DNA from: Epichloe hybrida
Taxonomy: Eukaryota; Ascomycota; Sordariomycetes; Hypocreales; Clavicipitaceae
Length of the DNA stretch: 64,000 nucleotides
Direction of reading: 5' to 3'
Assembly: GCA_019022495.1 (NCBI GenBank)
Contig: JAFEKR010000003.1
Span: 1,488,001 to 1,552,000 of the forward strand
Shown: positions 10,501 through 23,400 of the stretch, one piece after another
Layout: the number at the start of each line of letters is the position of its first letter
Numbering within the stretch: position 1 is the first letter of the stretch
Position numbers and translations under genes: made by a program
Notes under the pieces: generated by a model
What the model was told of the DNA's origin: nothing
The model's input: the letters and a program-made list of their open reading frames with translations, nothing else
Database searches by the model: none

Positions 10501-11594
10501 TGTTGAAATCAAAAGAGTGGACCGATCCAACTGAACCTAGGATTACAAAGCCTTATATATTTTTAACAATATATTTTAACACTCCCCCTGGAATTGTACA
10601 TCCAGGTGCCCTATTGGAGGTTAGGCTTATACTAGCAATTGAATTTCTTTAGTTGTTTTTTTTTCGGCAGGGTTCGAACCCATAACCTTGCCTCGCAGAG
10701 TAGTACTCCACTATGGTGGGCGTGTACGCTACAGTGAGCCACAACCACTGCGCCACCGGGCTCATAACCTATTAAAATGTAGGGAGCTAGTTGCCAGCTG
10801 GCAACAGCTGTACAGGTGCAAGCTCTACGGTCGGGGACCAATAGGGCTGCAACGTTGAATCAATCAACGCAACGCAACGGAAGGTTGTGGCAGTTATCAA
10901 CTAATAGAATTCAATTTAGATCACTTTTATGATATCTTATAGAGCAATAGAATTGATTTTAGATACGTTGTACGGGCAATGCGGCTGTTGTTGGTTGAGA
11001 GGACTAGCTATCTAGCTAGTTGAAAAGATCTTCTTCCTCTCGTAGACCTACCGACCGTATCGGTGGATCCGGGCCGCTAACGGGGTCTTACGGGCCACTT
11101 TTGATTTTCCGCAAAATTCATTTGTATGCAAAAACCAAAAAATCGACTCACCACCATACTAGCTAGCAACCCGTATGCACCAACTTTTGGTCCAAAAAAT
11201 AACCTTGCATAAAGAGAAAGCCCTATCTTTAAGCTTCAATTTGCTATATGTGAAACTTTTGTACGACCTCTAGATAAAGAGAAAATCGTTGTCAAAGATA
11301 GCTATAGGGTAAGTTATATGTAGGGTAACCTGCTTACGTCACCCTAGCTTACGTCACCCTAGCTTACCTAATTACTAGTGGCGTGGTTGTAGCCACACTT
11401 GCAGCCACAACGCAATTGACTAATTAGTCATCCACACGGTCGGTCGCAGCTGTTGACAGCTGCGACGCAGCCATTGACAGCTGCCCTCGCGACCGTTGAC
11501 AGCTGCAGTGCAGCTGTCAGACTTGCAAAGCAAGCTAGTAATAAGAAGGTTCTTTAACTAGAAAAGGGCTAAAAATAGGTCTTATTTTTAACAC
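10501..11594 (-). mobile_element. Solo LTR-like unit inserted in Copia-1
   Basis: A 1,094-bp unit with ends TGTTGAAATC and TTTTTAACA, flanked by perfect CTTTT duplications (10496-10500 and 11595-11599), so it inserted as one piece. It has the same internal order as the Copia-1 3' LTR: 67-bp arm (10501-10568), purine tract, tRNA-like segment, tRNA-complementary site (GGTTATGAGCCCGG on the minus strand, about 10756-10769) and long arm. It keeps CpA/TpG positions that are TpA in the 8899-9826 copy, so it is younger or escaped RIP. It carries two 15-bp TTACGTCA units (11333-11362) and repeated TTGACAGCTG motifs (about 11446-11520). Confidence 0.8.
10660..10765 (-). other. tRNA-like segment inside the LTR unit
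   Basis: The minus strand starts near 10765 with an A-box match (TGGCGCAGTGG) and about 75 nt later has a B-box match (GGTTCGAACC, about 10671-10680) within a T-arm-like context, then a run of A residues. A decayed copy is at 9047-9145. No complete tRNA cloverleaf was built by eye, and the segment overlaps the primer-binding-site-like motif. It is either a tRNA-derived insertion or a leader sequence with internal pol III boxes. Confidence 0.45.
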
Positions 11595-11599
11595 TTTTA

Positions 11600-12185
11600 C
11601 TAACTAAACCTTTAGGGTCTCCCCTATAGATAATAGCAAGGAATCTAGTCCTTAATAGATACCTTAGTAAATTTTTAGCTGCTTTTAGGTGTTCTATATA
11701 GGGGCTAGCTAGTATAGTAAATAACTACTATAGCGTAAAAGCTATATTAGGCCTTGTAAGCAACATTAGGTATATTATAGTCCCTATAATGCACTGATAA
11801 AGCTTGATTTCGCTAGCTATTAAAAGCTTAGTTATCTGCGTAGCTAAAACGCCTAGCTAAAGAGGTATGCTAATAGGCTTACTATCTAGCATATTAAATC
11901 GTTTTAAGGCTTCTAATATATACTAAGATTAATGAATTTTTAGTATTCTATTAGGCCTATCTTATATAATTTGAACCCCTAAGAAGAATTTAGCAGGCCC
12001 CCTATCTTCTATTGGATAGAGTTTATAAAGTTCCTTTTTAAGCCTTTGGATATAAGATAAATCCAGTCTAATTAGAAGACAGTTATTAACGTATGTAATG
12101 ACAAAGGTTTTAGTTGAAGGATTAAAGAAGATAGCTAGGTCAGATATTAAAGGGTTAAATCCTAGGGATTTAAGCACTAATATTA
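11600..12185 (-). pseudogene. Copia-1 reverse transcriptase relic (part 2)
   Basis: The frame open at 12177-11962 on the minus strand matches the copia RT core: LKSLGFNPLISD, then YVNNCLLI (the catalytic YVDD box with both Asp changed to Asn, as G-to-A mutation would do), then GPAKFFLGVQI. The loss of both catalytic aspartates makes this RT inactive. The upstream RT part continues at 14261 beyond the hAT insertion, and the downstream RNase H part at 10500 beyond the LTR unit. Confidence 0.85.
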
Positions 12186-12193
12186 GCGCTTAT

Positions 12194-14252
12194 CAGAGCA
12201 TTGCAATACAATACAATACAATACATTTAAAATTTTACAATACAATACAATACATGTATTATTTGTATTGTTTTGTATTTTTTTTCTTTTTTTTAGTCTT
12301 AACTTAAATTCCTTACTTATAAGGTATATATAGTTTATATAATAGCTTATAATAGCTTATAATAGCTTATAATAGCTTATAATAGCTTATAATAGCTTAT
12401 AATAGCTTAGCTTAGCTTATAAATATATTACTTATATTACTTATATAACTTAAAATATTATTAGTGTTAAAGTTTAATTAAAAATAAATAAGTAATGATT
12501 AAATAAAATATAAATATAAGTAGTTATAAGTAAATTACTATAGAAAAAGCTAAACTTTTTAATTATTTAGTATTTTAAGGTTTTTTAAAATATTAATAAA
12601 ATAAAATTCCTTTCTTTTATATATTTATTAATATTATACTATTTATAATTTTATACTAATAAAAAGTAAGTCCTAATATTACTATAAGACTTACTTTTGT
12701 ATATTTCTCTTTTTTAAGCTAAAATTATATTACTAAGTAAAGAGATTATACTAGGCTTCTAATATAATTATTAATTAGTTAGACCTACTTTAAGACCCAC
12801 TTTTATATGTTTCTCTCTTTTTAACCAGAATTATATAACTAAGCAAAGGAATTATAGTATATTTATAAGTTTAATAATGTGACCCACTTTGAGACCCACT
12901 TTTATATATTTCTCTCTTTTTAACTTAAATAATATAACTTAGCAAAGGAATTATAGTATATTTATAAGTTTAATGTGACCCACTTTTCTTTATTTCTCTC
13001 TTTTAAGCTAAAATTATAAAACTTGGTAAAAAGAGACTATATTAGGTTTTATGTATAGCCTATAAGACCCACTTTGGCCCCACTTTTATAGAACACTATA
13101 TAACTAAGTAACTAAGCTAAAAGTTATATAAAGGATTAAACTTACTTTTAAAGCTTATTTTTCTATATCTTTAATATAAATATAAATATAGTATATATAT
13201 TATAAATATTTAAGATACAATATTTTACCCTTTTTCTATATACTTTTTCTGGGTTATTTTTATTTCTTTTAATTTTTAAAAGGTTAAAACTTAATATAAG
13301 TCCCTTTATTTTAATTAAATAGTTATATAGTTAAATATACCTTTATTAAATAAAGGAAAAATTTCTTTTTATAATAAACTACTTATATATATAATATATT
13401 ATTATTAAAGCTTTAGTCTAATTTATTTAAAATAATAAATAATCTCTTTAGGGTAATTATTATATTTTAAGCTAAAGAAAAGTATAGTAAATCTAAAGAA
13501 AAAGCTATAAGAATAAAAAAACCTTTAAAATATAGAGATTAAATACTTTTAAAGGCTAAGTATAAAAAGACTATTCTTAGCTACCCTATATATATATATT
13601 AGCTAATATAGCCTAATAGTCTAAATTACCTAAACCTTTATAAATCTAAAATTAAATAACTAAAATATTGAAAGAAATAGGATTTTCTTATTAAGATAAC
13701 TTAAAAAATCTACTATATAGAACATATCTATAAGACCTTACTTTTAAAATAATATATTGTATTGTATTGTATTGTATTGTAATGCATTGTAATGTATTGT
13801 ATTGTATTGTATTGTATTGTATATTCTTTGTAATAAAATACATAGTAAATTAGAAAAACTAGATAAAGGAGCAAAAAGATAACTAATATATAGATAAAAA
13901 ATTTGTCTTTTAACTAGATTTAAAAAGAAATTACTTTTAAATTAAATTCCTATAATAACCTTACTTTTCTAAATAAGCTAAAACTTTATAGATTTTTAAA
14001 TAAGTTACTAAATTATTTAAAAAAGTAAGAATACTATAACTAGATTACTTCAAAAATCTTCTTTATAATGAATTTATATAGTGCCCCACTTTTATTTTTC
14101 CCTAACAATACATTGTATTGTATGTATTGTATTGTATTGTATTGTGTTTTTAATACAATACAATACACAATACAATACATAGGGCAAAACAATACAATAC
14201 AATACATCGAAGGGCCAAAAAATACAATACAATACAATACAACAATGCTCTG
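12194..14252. mobile_element. Non-autonomous hAT element with CAATA subterminal arrays
   Basis: Perfect 10-bp terminal inverted repeats (CAGAGCATTG at 12194-12203, CAATGCTCTG at 14243-14252) and a perfect 8-bp target duplication GCGCTTAT (12186-12193, 14253-14260): the hAT hallmark. Subterminal arrays of CAATA/TATTG pentamers lie just inside both ends, with another block at about 13757-13822. The inside has about eight AATAGCTTAT decamers (about 12346-12418) and several GACCCACTTT-containing units (12780-13080). No transposase ORF is present in 2,059 bp, so it would depend on transposase from elsewhere. It disrupts the RT region of Copia-1. Confidence 0.9.
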
Positions 14253-14260
14253 GCGCTTAT

Positions 14261-15074
14261 TGCCATTCCCTTAAGCTTTGTTTTAGGCTATATAAAGACT
14301 TCTGTAATAAAATTACTTGATCTTTAGAAGGTTTCTAGCCAAAACTTCTAGCTAATTTAGCTAGTTTTAGATTTACCTTAAGGAATTCAATAAACCCTTC
14401 TAGAATAACCATATAAATCTGTTATTATAGCTTACTATTAAGAAAAGCTCCTATAAAATTAATTTATTTAATTTCCTAGTTATTCCAAGCCGCTAGGGCT
14501 AGTAAAATCCTCTAGCTAGGGGGAATGCTTGTGGCAGCGAAGGTCTCTAGGTAATCTAGGCCTTTAATTTGTATAAATCCCTTAGTAACAAGTCAAGCCT
14601 TATATTTTAAAGGATTATTTTCTTTATCCTTTTTAAGCTTATAAACAAGCTTATTCTTTAGTACTTTTTAGCCCTTAGGGATTTAGTCTTTCCCTATAAA
14701 TTTAAAAGTACTAGCCTTTAGAAGCTATTCGTATTCCTTATATATAGCTTCTATCTATTTATCCCTTTCAGGGCTAGATATAGCCTACTTCCAGGTCTTA
14801 GGCTCAGGGCTAATAGGATTCTTTTCCTTTAGCTTCTCCTATACCTTAAAGCAGATTTCTTTTATAAAATCTAGAGAAGAAAGGGAACTAATATCAACAT
14901 CCATAGGGTTAATATTAAGGTCAAAATTAATAATTTTATCAAAATTAAGGTCCGAAGTTGAAATCTAATTTCCTGGTTAAGTTATAGGCTACGCCTGTAT
15001 AGGATCCGCTGGAATTAAGCCTTTAGGGGGTTCTTTAGGGCCTATAGGTGGTTTTTCTTAACCTATAGGGATAC
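14261..15074 (-). pseudogene. Copia-1 Pol relic between hAT and Copia-2
   Basis: The minus-strand reading, broken by stops, continues the RT of Copia-1: strings like WKPSKDQVILLQKSLYSLKQS at about 14280-14345 correspond to the copia region just upstream of the RT core (VCLLKKALYGLKQS). Further up (about 14560-14760) is the linker and start of RT. It is split from the rest by the hAT element on one side and by Copia-2 (GATAC duplication at 15070) on the other. Confidence 0.7.
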
Positions 15075-18000
15075 TGTCAGGTAGGGGTGTAGATAGATGA
15101 TGAAAAGTGTTCAATTTGATCAATCAGAGGTGCAGACGACAGCCGACTTTTGTACCTGAAGGGTACATAGTGCGCTATAGTAATAACTAGTCTACGGAGG
15201 TACTTCTAATATATTCATCTCCACCAATGTCTTATCCTAGTTAATGCGCGCCCCTTACCTACATATCTAATGCTTTAGGGAGCTCTTCCTAATATACCCC
15301 CTATAGCTAAGATAACTATTAAAGCTGATAATCTAAGGCATAGGAAGAGATCATGAATAATCTCTAGTATTGTGATTAGGTAGGAATCTCCCTTATGCTA
15401 ATTCTATAGTAAAAGTCCCTATGCATTTAACCTGATAGAGGCTTTGTAAAGCTATCTATAGGCATCTTAGAGGTCTTTATTTAATTTACCTTAATATTGC
15501 CTATTACACACTACTCTTAGATCTATATTTAATTTATATTAAGGTGCTTAAGGCTAGTTTAAAGCCTTCCTTCTATATATTCAGTAATCTAGATTATCTA
15601 CTTATTATCACACTAGATAATTAAGAGCAGCGGCACGCGTATATTAATATCACGAAGTAGCTTACTAAGAGAGATACGCTCTTTTACATTATAATTTAGG
15701 GCAAAGAGCTTTGCTTCTATACTTAAAGTTATTACGCAATATTACCTCCTAGACTTCTAATTAATCGCAGCGCCGTATATAATAAAGACATAGCCTTATG
15801 TTAACTTCTAAGTCTTAGGATTATTGCTAAGTAAAGCATCTATGCTAGAAAATAACGTATTAAAGCTATCTGCGCCTAAATATCACAAGCAAAGCTTCTT
15901 TGTGTTCTAAGCGTATAACAAAGCGCCCTATGCTAGCTTAATATGCTTTACTAACGGATTTATTATAAAAAAGGCTAGCTTTAAAGCTATAAACGCTATA
16001 TCAGGTCTTCTAATGATATAAAGGTACACTAAAGAGCCTATAATTGCTCTATAGTAGCTGATTTCTTTGTCTAAAGCTTTATTATTATTTAGGTAGATTG
16101 TGGCTATTAGGAGAGGAGCTGTAATTAAGCTCTTTAACTTGTTGTTAACAATGTTAGGAATGAACTTCTGAGCGATCTTTCGAATGTACGATTCCTGTAA
16201 TAACTATATCTCTTTGGTTTCGTGGTTTCTAATGATTTTAATGCCTAGGAATCACTTTAATTTGCCTTAGTCCTTAATGTCTAGGCCGTTTATTAATCAC
16301 TTGTGTAATTCTTCGAATTCTACTTTAGATCTATTAGGGTAAAGCACTATAATATTATCTACGTAGAAAAATAGGATAAAATTATCCTTTATGAAGATAC
16401 ACAGGTCTTCTTTCCCTTAGATAAAGCTAAGCTCTAAAAGGAATCTCTTTAAATAAAGAAACTATTATTAGGAAGCTTCCTGTAGCCTATATAATGCTCT
16501 AATTATCTTCTAGAGACAACCTTTTGCGTTTATACCCTCTAGGGGCTTATAGAAGATAAGTTCTTTAAGTTTTGTGTGTGAGAAGGCATTCCGAATATTA
16601 TATTATCAAGTATCAAGATCGTTTACGCAATAAACTATGAGTAGTATGTAAAGAGATTAAGAAGCGAGCGTTGCGGCATAGTTATTAAGGTTATTCTTTA
16701 GTTATTAATTACCTTATACTACCATTCAAGCCTTAAACTCTATAACTATGCCCTTTTTATTAGTTTTATATTTAAAAACCTAGCTAAGGTCGATAATTTC
16801 CTTATGCTTATCAGGATTAATTAGTTCCTTAAGTACATCCTCCTAGTAGCTTAAGGATAGAAGCTTTAAAAGCTCCTTTATAATTACTTCCTTCTAGTGG
16901 TCGCAATATAGTAATACCATTACCTAGCAATAATAGGCAGGTTCTAGAGGCATATCTTTAATACGTAAATTATGCTAAGTTCCTTAGAGCGCTATAGAGA
17001 AAGTAGAAGAAAACTATACCTACCTAGCTTTCCTTAAATCCTTTTATTAATATTTTCTAGTTATAATGTTATTTAGATTAATGCCGTTATCACATAGACC
17101 GTAATTCTCCATAGTCTTACCACTCTTAGTAGTAATTTCGCTAGTCTCCGCGGTAGTCTCCGCGTATTCAGCTGTCACATTACTCACAAATTCATTAATC
17201 TTATAAAACAGCGCATTATTACCTTATACCTAAAGCTTTATATTCTCTATAGTAACTAGCGCCTTATAAGAAAAGTTAGGAGGGGTTAAAAGAGCACTAA
17301 TATAGCCGCTTTCTTATCCTAATATGTAAGGTAGTGTTTCTACTTTAAACTAATTATTTTCTTACTCTATGACTAAGGGCTAAAAGTTATAATTCTTCTC
17401 TTCTAGGTCTATTCCTATAAGGTCTTAACTAATTTCTTTATTAAGGTCTTTAGCTTTAAGCTCTTTAAGCAGTGTGATTATTAGTATCTTCTCTTTCTAG
17501 GCTAATTTAATCTCTTCTTCTAGTTTAAAGAATAAGGCCTTATTAAACTGTACACACGCTAATATAATAACCTTATGATTATGAAGGGTTAGAACCTAGA
17601 TAATATACTAAGATTTACCCTTATAACCTATAAGGTATCTAATATAAGCTTTCTGCTCTAACTAAGGGATCGCGTTGTTTGATTTAATGTGCTCTAGAGC
17701 TTTCGTCGTTATTAGAAACGCTTTATATCCATAGGCTCGCAAATACGAAATTGAGGGCTTTTAGATCTCTAATATCTATGAATAGGCAGGGATGGTTTTC
17801 CTAGCCTAATTCCACTAGAGTTCGTACAGTGTAATCTATTTCCTATGATATTCAAAAGGCGTTTAATTTAATAGATAAACCACCGTGTTAAAGATCTTAT
17901 TATTAAGTTCTAATGGGAATCTAGCCTCTAGACTTAATATACAGGCCTTCTGCTTAACTACGCCCCTAGATCTCTCTACCTTACTATTCTAACTAGGTAT

Positions 18001-20480
18001 TAAGGGAGCTAAATTATAGACCACGATACCCGCGAGGGCCATCTTATCCTTTATATTCTCCGTGAAGAGGGCCTTTTTAATATCGCTATGCAAGAATTAT
18101 AGCTAAACCCTAAATTAAGTGCTTAGAAACACCACTATTATACAGAAGCTATTATAAATCCTATCCTTTAATTTGAATAAGTAGAAGAATCGCATTAAGG
18201 TTGTAAGGCATATAAAAACACACCAATACCTATTGCCATTCTAATAAGGAGAGTTATAGTACTCCAGATTAACTAAAAGCCCGTAACCTAGTCCTTAAGG
18301 GAGTCCTTTAGGTGCAACCTACGATCTCTAGCGCTTAGCTTTGCCTATAGCACAGATCTCACACTCTATAAGCTTAGGTCCTATTAATTTAACACCTAAA
18401 GTTACGTTTATAAGCTTTGTAAAAGCCCTTTTACCTAGATAACCACTTCTATAATACTAGAGATCTGCATCTCCTCTTATAGGTAGCCTAGGAGCTTTAC
18501 TTAATATAGCGTTAGCCTCTTTTAGGTCTTCTAATAGCCTTAAAAGCACATAAAGCTTATTAATATTATATACCCTAGCTATAGGCTGATTTCCTTTGTA
18601 AAGAAATCCCTTCTTTTAATTCTAGAAGATACCTACCTTTATTATAATTATTACTAATACTAGATTAACGTGGAATTTAGGAATAAACAGAGCTAACTCT
18701 AATACAATAGTTCTCGCTCCTTGTAATACAGGATCTGTGACAGATATGCTTACAGGCCCTTAACCTGAAGCCACATAGATTATGCCACCGGCCTTAACCT
18801 CTATTACTACATTCTTATCAAACTTAGATTATTTAAACCATTGGATGTTATTAAAGATATGAACGTTTGCTCTAGAGTTATAGAGGACTATATTCCTTCT
18901 TAATTCTAAGTTATTCCTAGCGTTTAATGAATTCACGCTTTCCTTTAATAATTCCGCGCGTTTAAAGCGTATAAACGATAATACATTAGCTAACTTTTTG
19001 CCTGGAGTGACAGCTACTGAGTTATTCGTAGGGTTTTATAAAGGCATAATAATCTCGTTACCTTTCTTCTCTAGCTTCTAATTTATAGCCTTTGATTTCT
19101 CCTATAGGTTAGCCTTAAGATACTTCTTAATGTTCTCTTTAGAGTTCTTCCTAACTTCCTAGTTCTTTAGAGTAGCTTCTAGCTTATAGAGAGCCTTAAA
19201 CAAATTATAGAATTCCTACCACTTTAAGGCATCCTTTATGTTATAATTTATACATCTAGGGCACTTAGGCCTCTCTGGCTTTATTAAATCATTTGATCCA
19301 TTGCTTGTGAGAGCATTAGCAGTCTTTAGTTCCTTTAGCGGGGCCTTATAGTCCCTTTTGAACTTGGTAATGGCTTTAATTAAGCTTGTTTTTATCCCTT
19401 TATTAAGCAGGTTATTCCACTTCTTCTAAAATAACTTATATTTACTTTAAAGAGGCGCAATAAACTTGTATAGCATTATCTCTTTGGTCTATTAGGTCCC
19501 TAGGTCTAGATAATTTCTCTAAAGTACTTTAATCATCACAGCCCACTTATACTAATTATAGGTACCTTTAGCTTGTAAATAATTATTTAAATGGTTCTCC
19601 ATAAGGATTAGCATCTTCTTTATATTTAGCTTATACTACTCGTAAAGAAGCAAAAGTATCCTTTAGATATAATATTAAATAGACTCCTTCTCCTTAACCT
19701 TAGTATTAAAGTTAAGGGAATCTTAAATATTCTTTAAAAGGGTCTTATAAATGTATTCCCTAATCTTCAGCATTTGTTTGGCTAGATCACGATACTTTAT
19801 AAGCTTAAATTAAAGCTCCTTATATTTGAAATTAAAGCAATCCTTTATATCTTTATATACTGGCTTCTAATCCTTAAGAGCATTAGGGTTATCCTTTGTA
19901 ATCTCTAGTCTCTAACCCCTTTACAGGTACGCAAGCATTATAAGTTCTTTGAGTAATTTAACCTTATTTAGGTTAATATACTCCTAGACCCTATAAGATT
20001 CCGCGTAATTCTTAATCTACGCGAACCACTTAATCTAGTCCTTCTCTAATAATAACACTATATTTAGAGTTTCTTCAGATATGTTAAAGGGGAACACACT
20101 ATATAAGGGAAGCGTAGGATATGTTAATTAACTATTAATTAATATAATAAGGGCGTTTATCTCGTGATATTAGCAAGCGTTAATTCAATTAATCTAACGG
20201 AGCTTAATAACTTCAAAGATAATAACAAATTTAGCAATAGAAGCCACCTAGGCTTATAACTGTTAGGTAAGGGTGTAGATAGATGATGAAAAGTGTTTAA
20301 TTTGATCAATCAGAGGTGCAGACAACAGCCGACTTTTATACCTAAAGGGTACATAGTGCGCTATAGTAATGACTAGTCTACGAAGGTACTTCTAATACAT
20401 TTGTCTCCACCGATGTCTTATCCTAGTCAATGCGCGCCCCTTGCCCACACATCCAATGCTTCAGGGAGCTCTTCCTGAGA
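15075..20480 (-). mobile_element. Ty1/copia element Copia-2 (220-bp LTRs)
   Basis: Two 220-bp LTRs (15075-15294 and 20261-20480; ends TGTCAGG or TGTTAGG and a decayed CCTGACA) are flanked by GATAC duplications (15070-15074, 20481-20485). On the minus strand the 5' LTR at 20261 is followed by GTTATAAGCCTAGG, a decayed copy of the initiator-Met tRNA site. A GGGGGTA purine tract precedes the 3' LTR at 15294. A Gag string (EKDWIKWFA) is readable at about 20035. An RT string FFYVDNIIV (YVDD with the last Asp to Asn) is at about 16350, followed by IKDYGKLKWFLGIKI. Stops throughout make it dead. It sits inside the pol region of Copia-1. Confidence 0.88.
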
Positions 20481-20485
20481 GATAC

Positions 20486-23400
20486 CTATATTATCTATAG
20501 GATAATCCTTTAAACCTTAGTCTAGATATTATTAATTTTTATTTTCTAGATTATTTTCCCCCTCTAAAGGGTTATCCCCTATAGAAATCCTAGGTAAGCC
20601 TTTAGAAACAGGGCCTATAGGTTCTATAATCTTAATAAAGCTAGTCTTTATAACTAGCCTTTTAGAGGGGATGTACACTAGGTAGGTGTTAGAACCTAGT
20701 ATAGCTAAAAGTCTTCCAGGGATAGTCCTAGCTACTAACTTCTAGGCTTTAGGTTGTTTTCCCAGGGGGGTTAGAATCTTATAATGAGATCCTATAGCTC
20801 TAATACTACTAATATTAGTTATATAAGGCTGATTTAGCTCCCTAGATAATAGTTGTTTAGGGCTTTTATCCTTAGTGGTATTAGCAGTTATATTAACAAG
20901 GTTAATAACTACAGGTAATACAAAACACTATAAAAATAACGGTAATTTTGCCCACTAGATAGTAGCCCTTAATCGATCTAGAATAGTATAAATTAAACGC
21001 TCTGCTAATCCATTTTGCTTATAGATAAGGGACTAGAAGTTATAAATTTAATCCCTTTAGAATTTAACCAAGCTTAACAACTAGAATCAATTTCCTAGCC
21101 CTTATTAAAGTGAAGATGCCTAGGATATTAACCTAGTTAATTTTTAAGCCCTCTAAAGAAGCCTTTAATAGCCTTATAAACAGTTAGGCCTTCCTTATTA
21201 GGTAATAAGATAACCTACTTATATCTAGTCTTTCAATTAACTAGAAATAAGCAAATTAACTGCTTATTATACGGCGTAGGGCTGATTTTTAGCGTATCCC
21301 CCTCTATTCAATCTAGAGCTCTAGGGGGGTTAGGGATAGCTAACTTCCTAGGTCTTCTAACTGCCTTAGATTAATCACAAGTAATATATCTAAAATCTTT
21401 ATCCTTAATTTTAGAAAAATTAGGGATTCCTTTAGTTATAAGGCTAGTTTTCTTTAGCAAAGGAAGACCTAGGTGCCCTAATTATACATGCCATAGGCTA
21501 GCTAGTTCTAACAACCGTTAATATTAAAGATCCTTAGGGTTTGAATTAGGATCTAGACTAGGGCCCTCTTCACTAGTCCCCTACTAGGCCCCTTAAGAAC
21601 CACAGGCCTCTTAGAGAGGTATTAGGGACCCTTTTCCTCCACTAGGGCCCTCTAACACCCCTAAATCTATTTCCTTAGATTTATAAGGGACCTAACCTAG
21701 GGCTATAGGTAAAGAAGAAAGGACTAATTCCCCTAAATCATCCCGTACGATTTCTTTAATATTATCATTATTTTCGTCGATTTCGTCTAAATCAGAAGCC
21801 TAATCCAGCTTTTTAGAGGGAATTTAAACCTCTATAGGGTAACTAATCGGATAGCTATAACCCTTGAAAGCGGCGTAGGTAAAAGGTTGGATATAATGCG
21901 AATTATTATAGGGCCCTTTAGATAACTTAGGCGTAGATTGGTTTTTAACGTGGAAGAAAAAACCATGTTTTTCTATATCTAAGGTTATAATACAAGACCT
22001 ATCTTGAAGATAAAGTAGGTTTTTTATAAGGCAACCACTAGATATATAGTGCGTAAGTCCACTAACTATATTAACATCAAGCTAAGGAAAATATAGCGCG
22101 TTTTTAAGCACTAAGGTCCTATATTTATTAGGATTCTTTTAATATAAGACCTCAAAAACAGCACTACCATGACCCTTAGCGTAAATAGGGCCACCACTAG
22201 TTATAATAGAGTCGGATTCCCCTTTTTTATAAGGGGTATAATCCCTAAAGACCTCCCTAGAATTAACAATATATACAGTTAAACCTATATTATATAATAG
22301 GGCCTTTTTTATATCTTTGCTGTAATAATTAAAACCATTTAAGGTTTTAATTTCTTGTTTTTCATTATCCGATTTACTAGAGCTAGAATCAGAGCTACTA
22401 TTACTAGAGCTCTTATAACTAGTCTTATAAAGGCTAGGTTTCTTGTACGGTTCAAGGGCACTGTGAGAAAGGTTGTAATTTCCTAGCATAAAAGATCCCT
22501 CTCTATAGGTCTCTTTATTATCCTTTTTATCTAATTTTTAACCTTTTTGCTTCTTCTTCTTCTTCTTATTAGAAGAAGAATTAGAATTAGAAAAGCCCTT
22601 ATTTTCTTTAGAGCCTCCTTTCTTCTTTTAATCCTTAGGGGCTTTGTCTTTATCCTTAGCCCCTTTTTTAAGGTTTTTAGCCCTATAATTCAGGGCTTTG
22701 GATACTGTAGATGATTTATCCCTTTGTTCTGCTAGAAGGTCTGCTATTAAAAATTAAAGATTTAGGGCTTCTAGGGGAGCCCCTATAGCCTTATTCGTGC
22801 GCATGCTAAATCATTACCTCTTAGCCCACTAAGGGAAGGTTGATTTTAGGGATTGAAGATATTAATTAACCTAATCTATTGGAGTAATTAGGACCCTAAA
22901 AATTGATAATCTAGCTAGTAGATTATTAAAGACTGCATTAAAGGATTCTAAAGTCCCCTTAAACTCTTGAAAATTCAGGTTATAAAATTCTAAGTATAGG
23001 GACCCCCTCTGGATTTTAATGCTATGTGAATATTACCTTACAAGTAAATTATAGGCTTCTTTAGGTGATTTTTGCTAAGTTATAGCGGCTTAGGGTCCTT
23101 TCGTATAACTATCCCTTAATAACATAAGGATAATAGCTTAATCCGGATCCCCTAGCGCCCTAGAACTCTCTGGATTATCTAGAAAATTAGGCATGCCTAA
23201 AGCTCTAAATTAGATAGTTAGGGCTTGTTTCCATTGTTCGAAATTTTCGGCTCCTTTAAGCCTAGCAGTCTCTGGAAAGCTATAAACCCTCTTATTAAAT
23301 TCCTTAATAATTAAATTATTAAAGGTTGCTTGTATAAAGCTAGATTTAGCTTGATTTTCTTAAACAGGCTGCTGATCTTGCTAATGACTAGCGGGCTTAT

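Noticed and set aside
10632..10841. 69-codon minus-strand frame
   Set aside because: It covers the tRNA-like and PBS-like segment of an LTR; no protein similarity recognised.
12098..12307. Small frames over the CAATA/TATTG arrays (also 14040-14274)
   Set aside because: Low-complexity translations of the hAT subterminal repeats; not genes.
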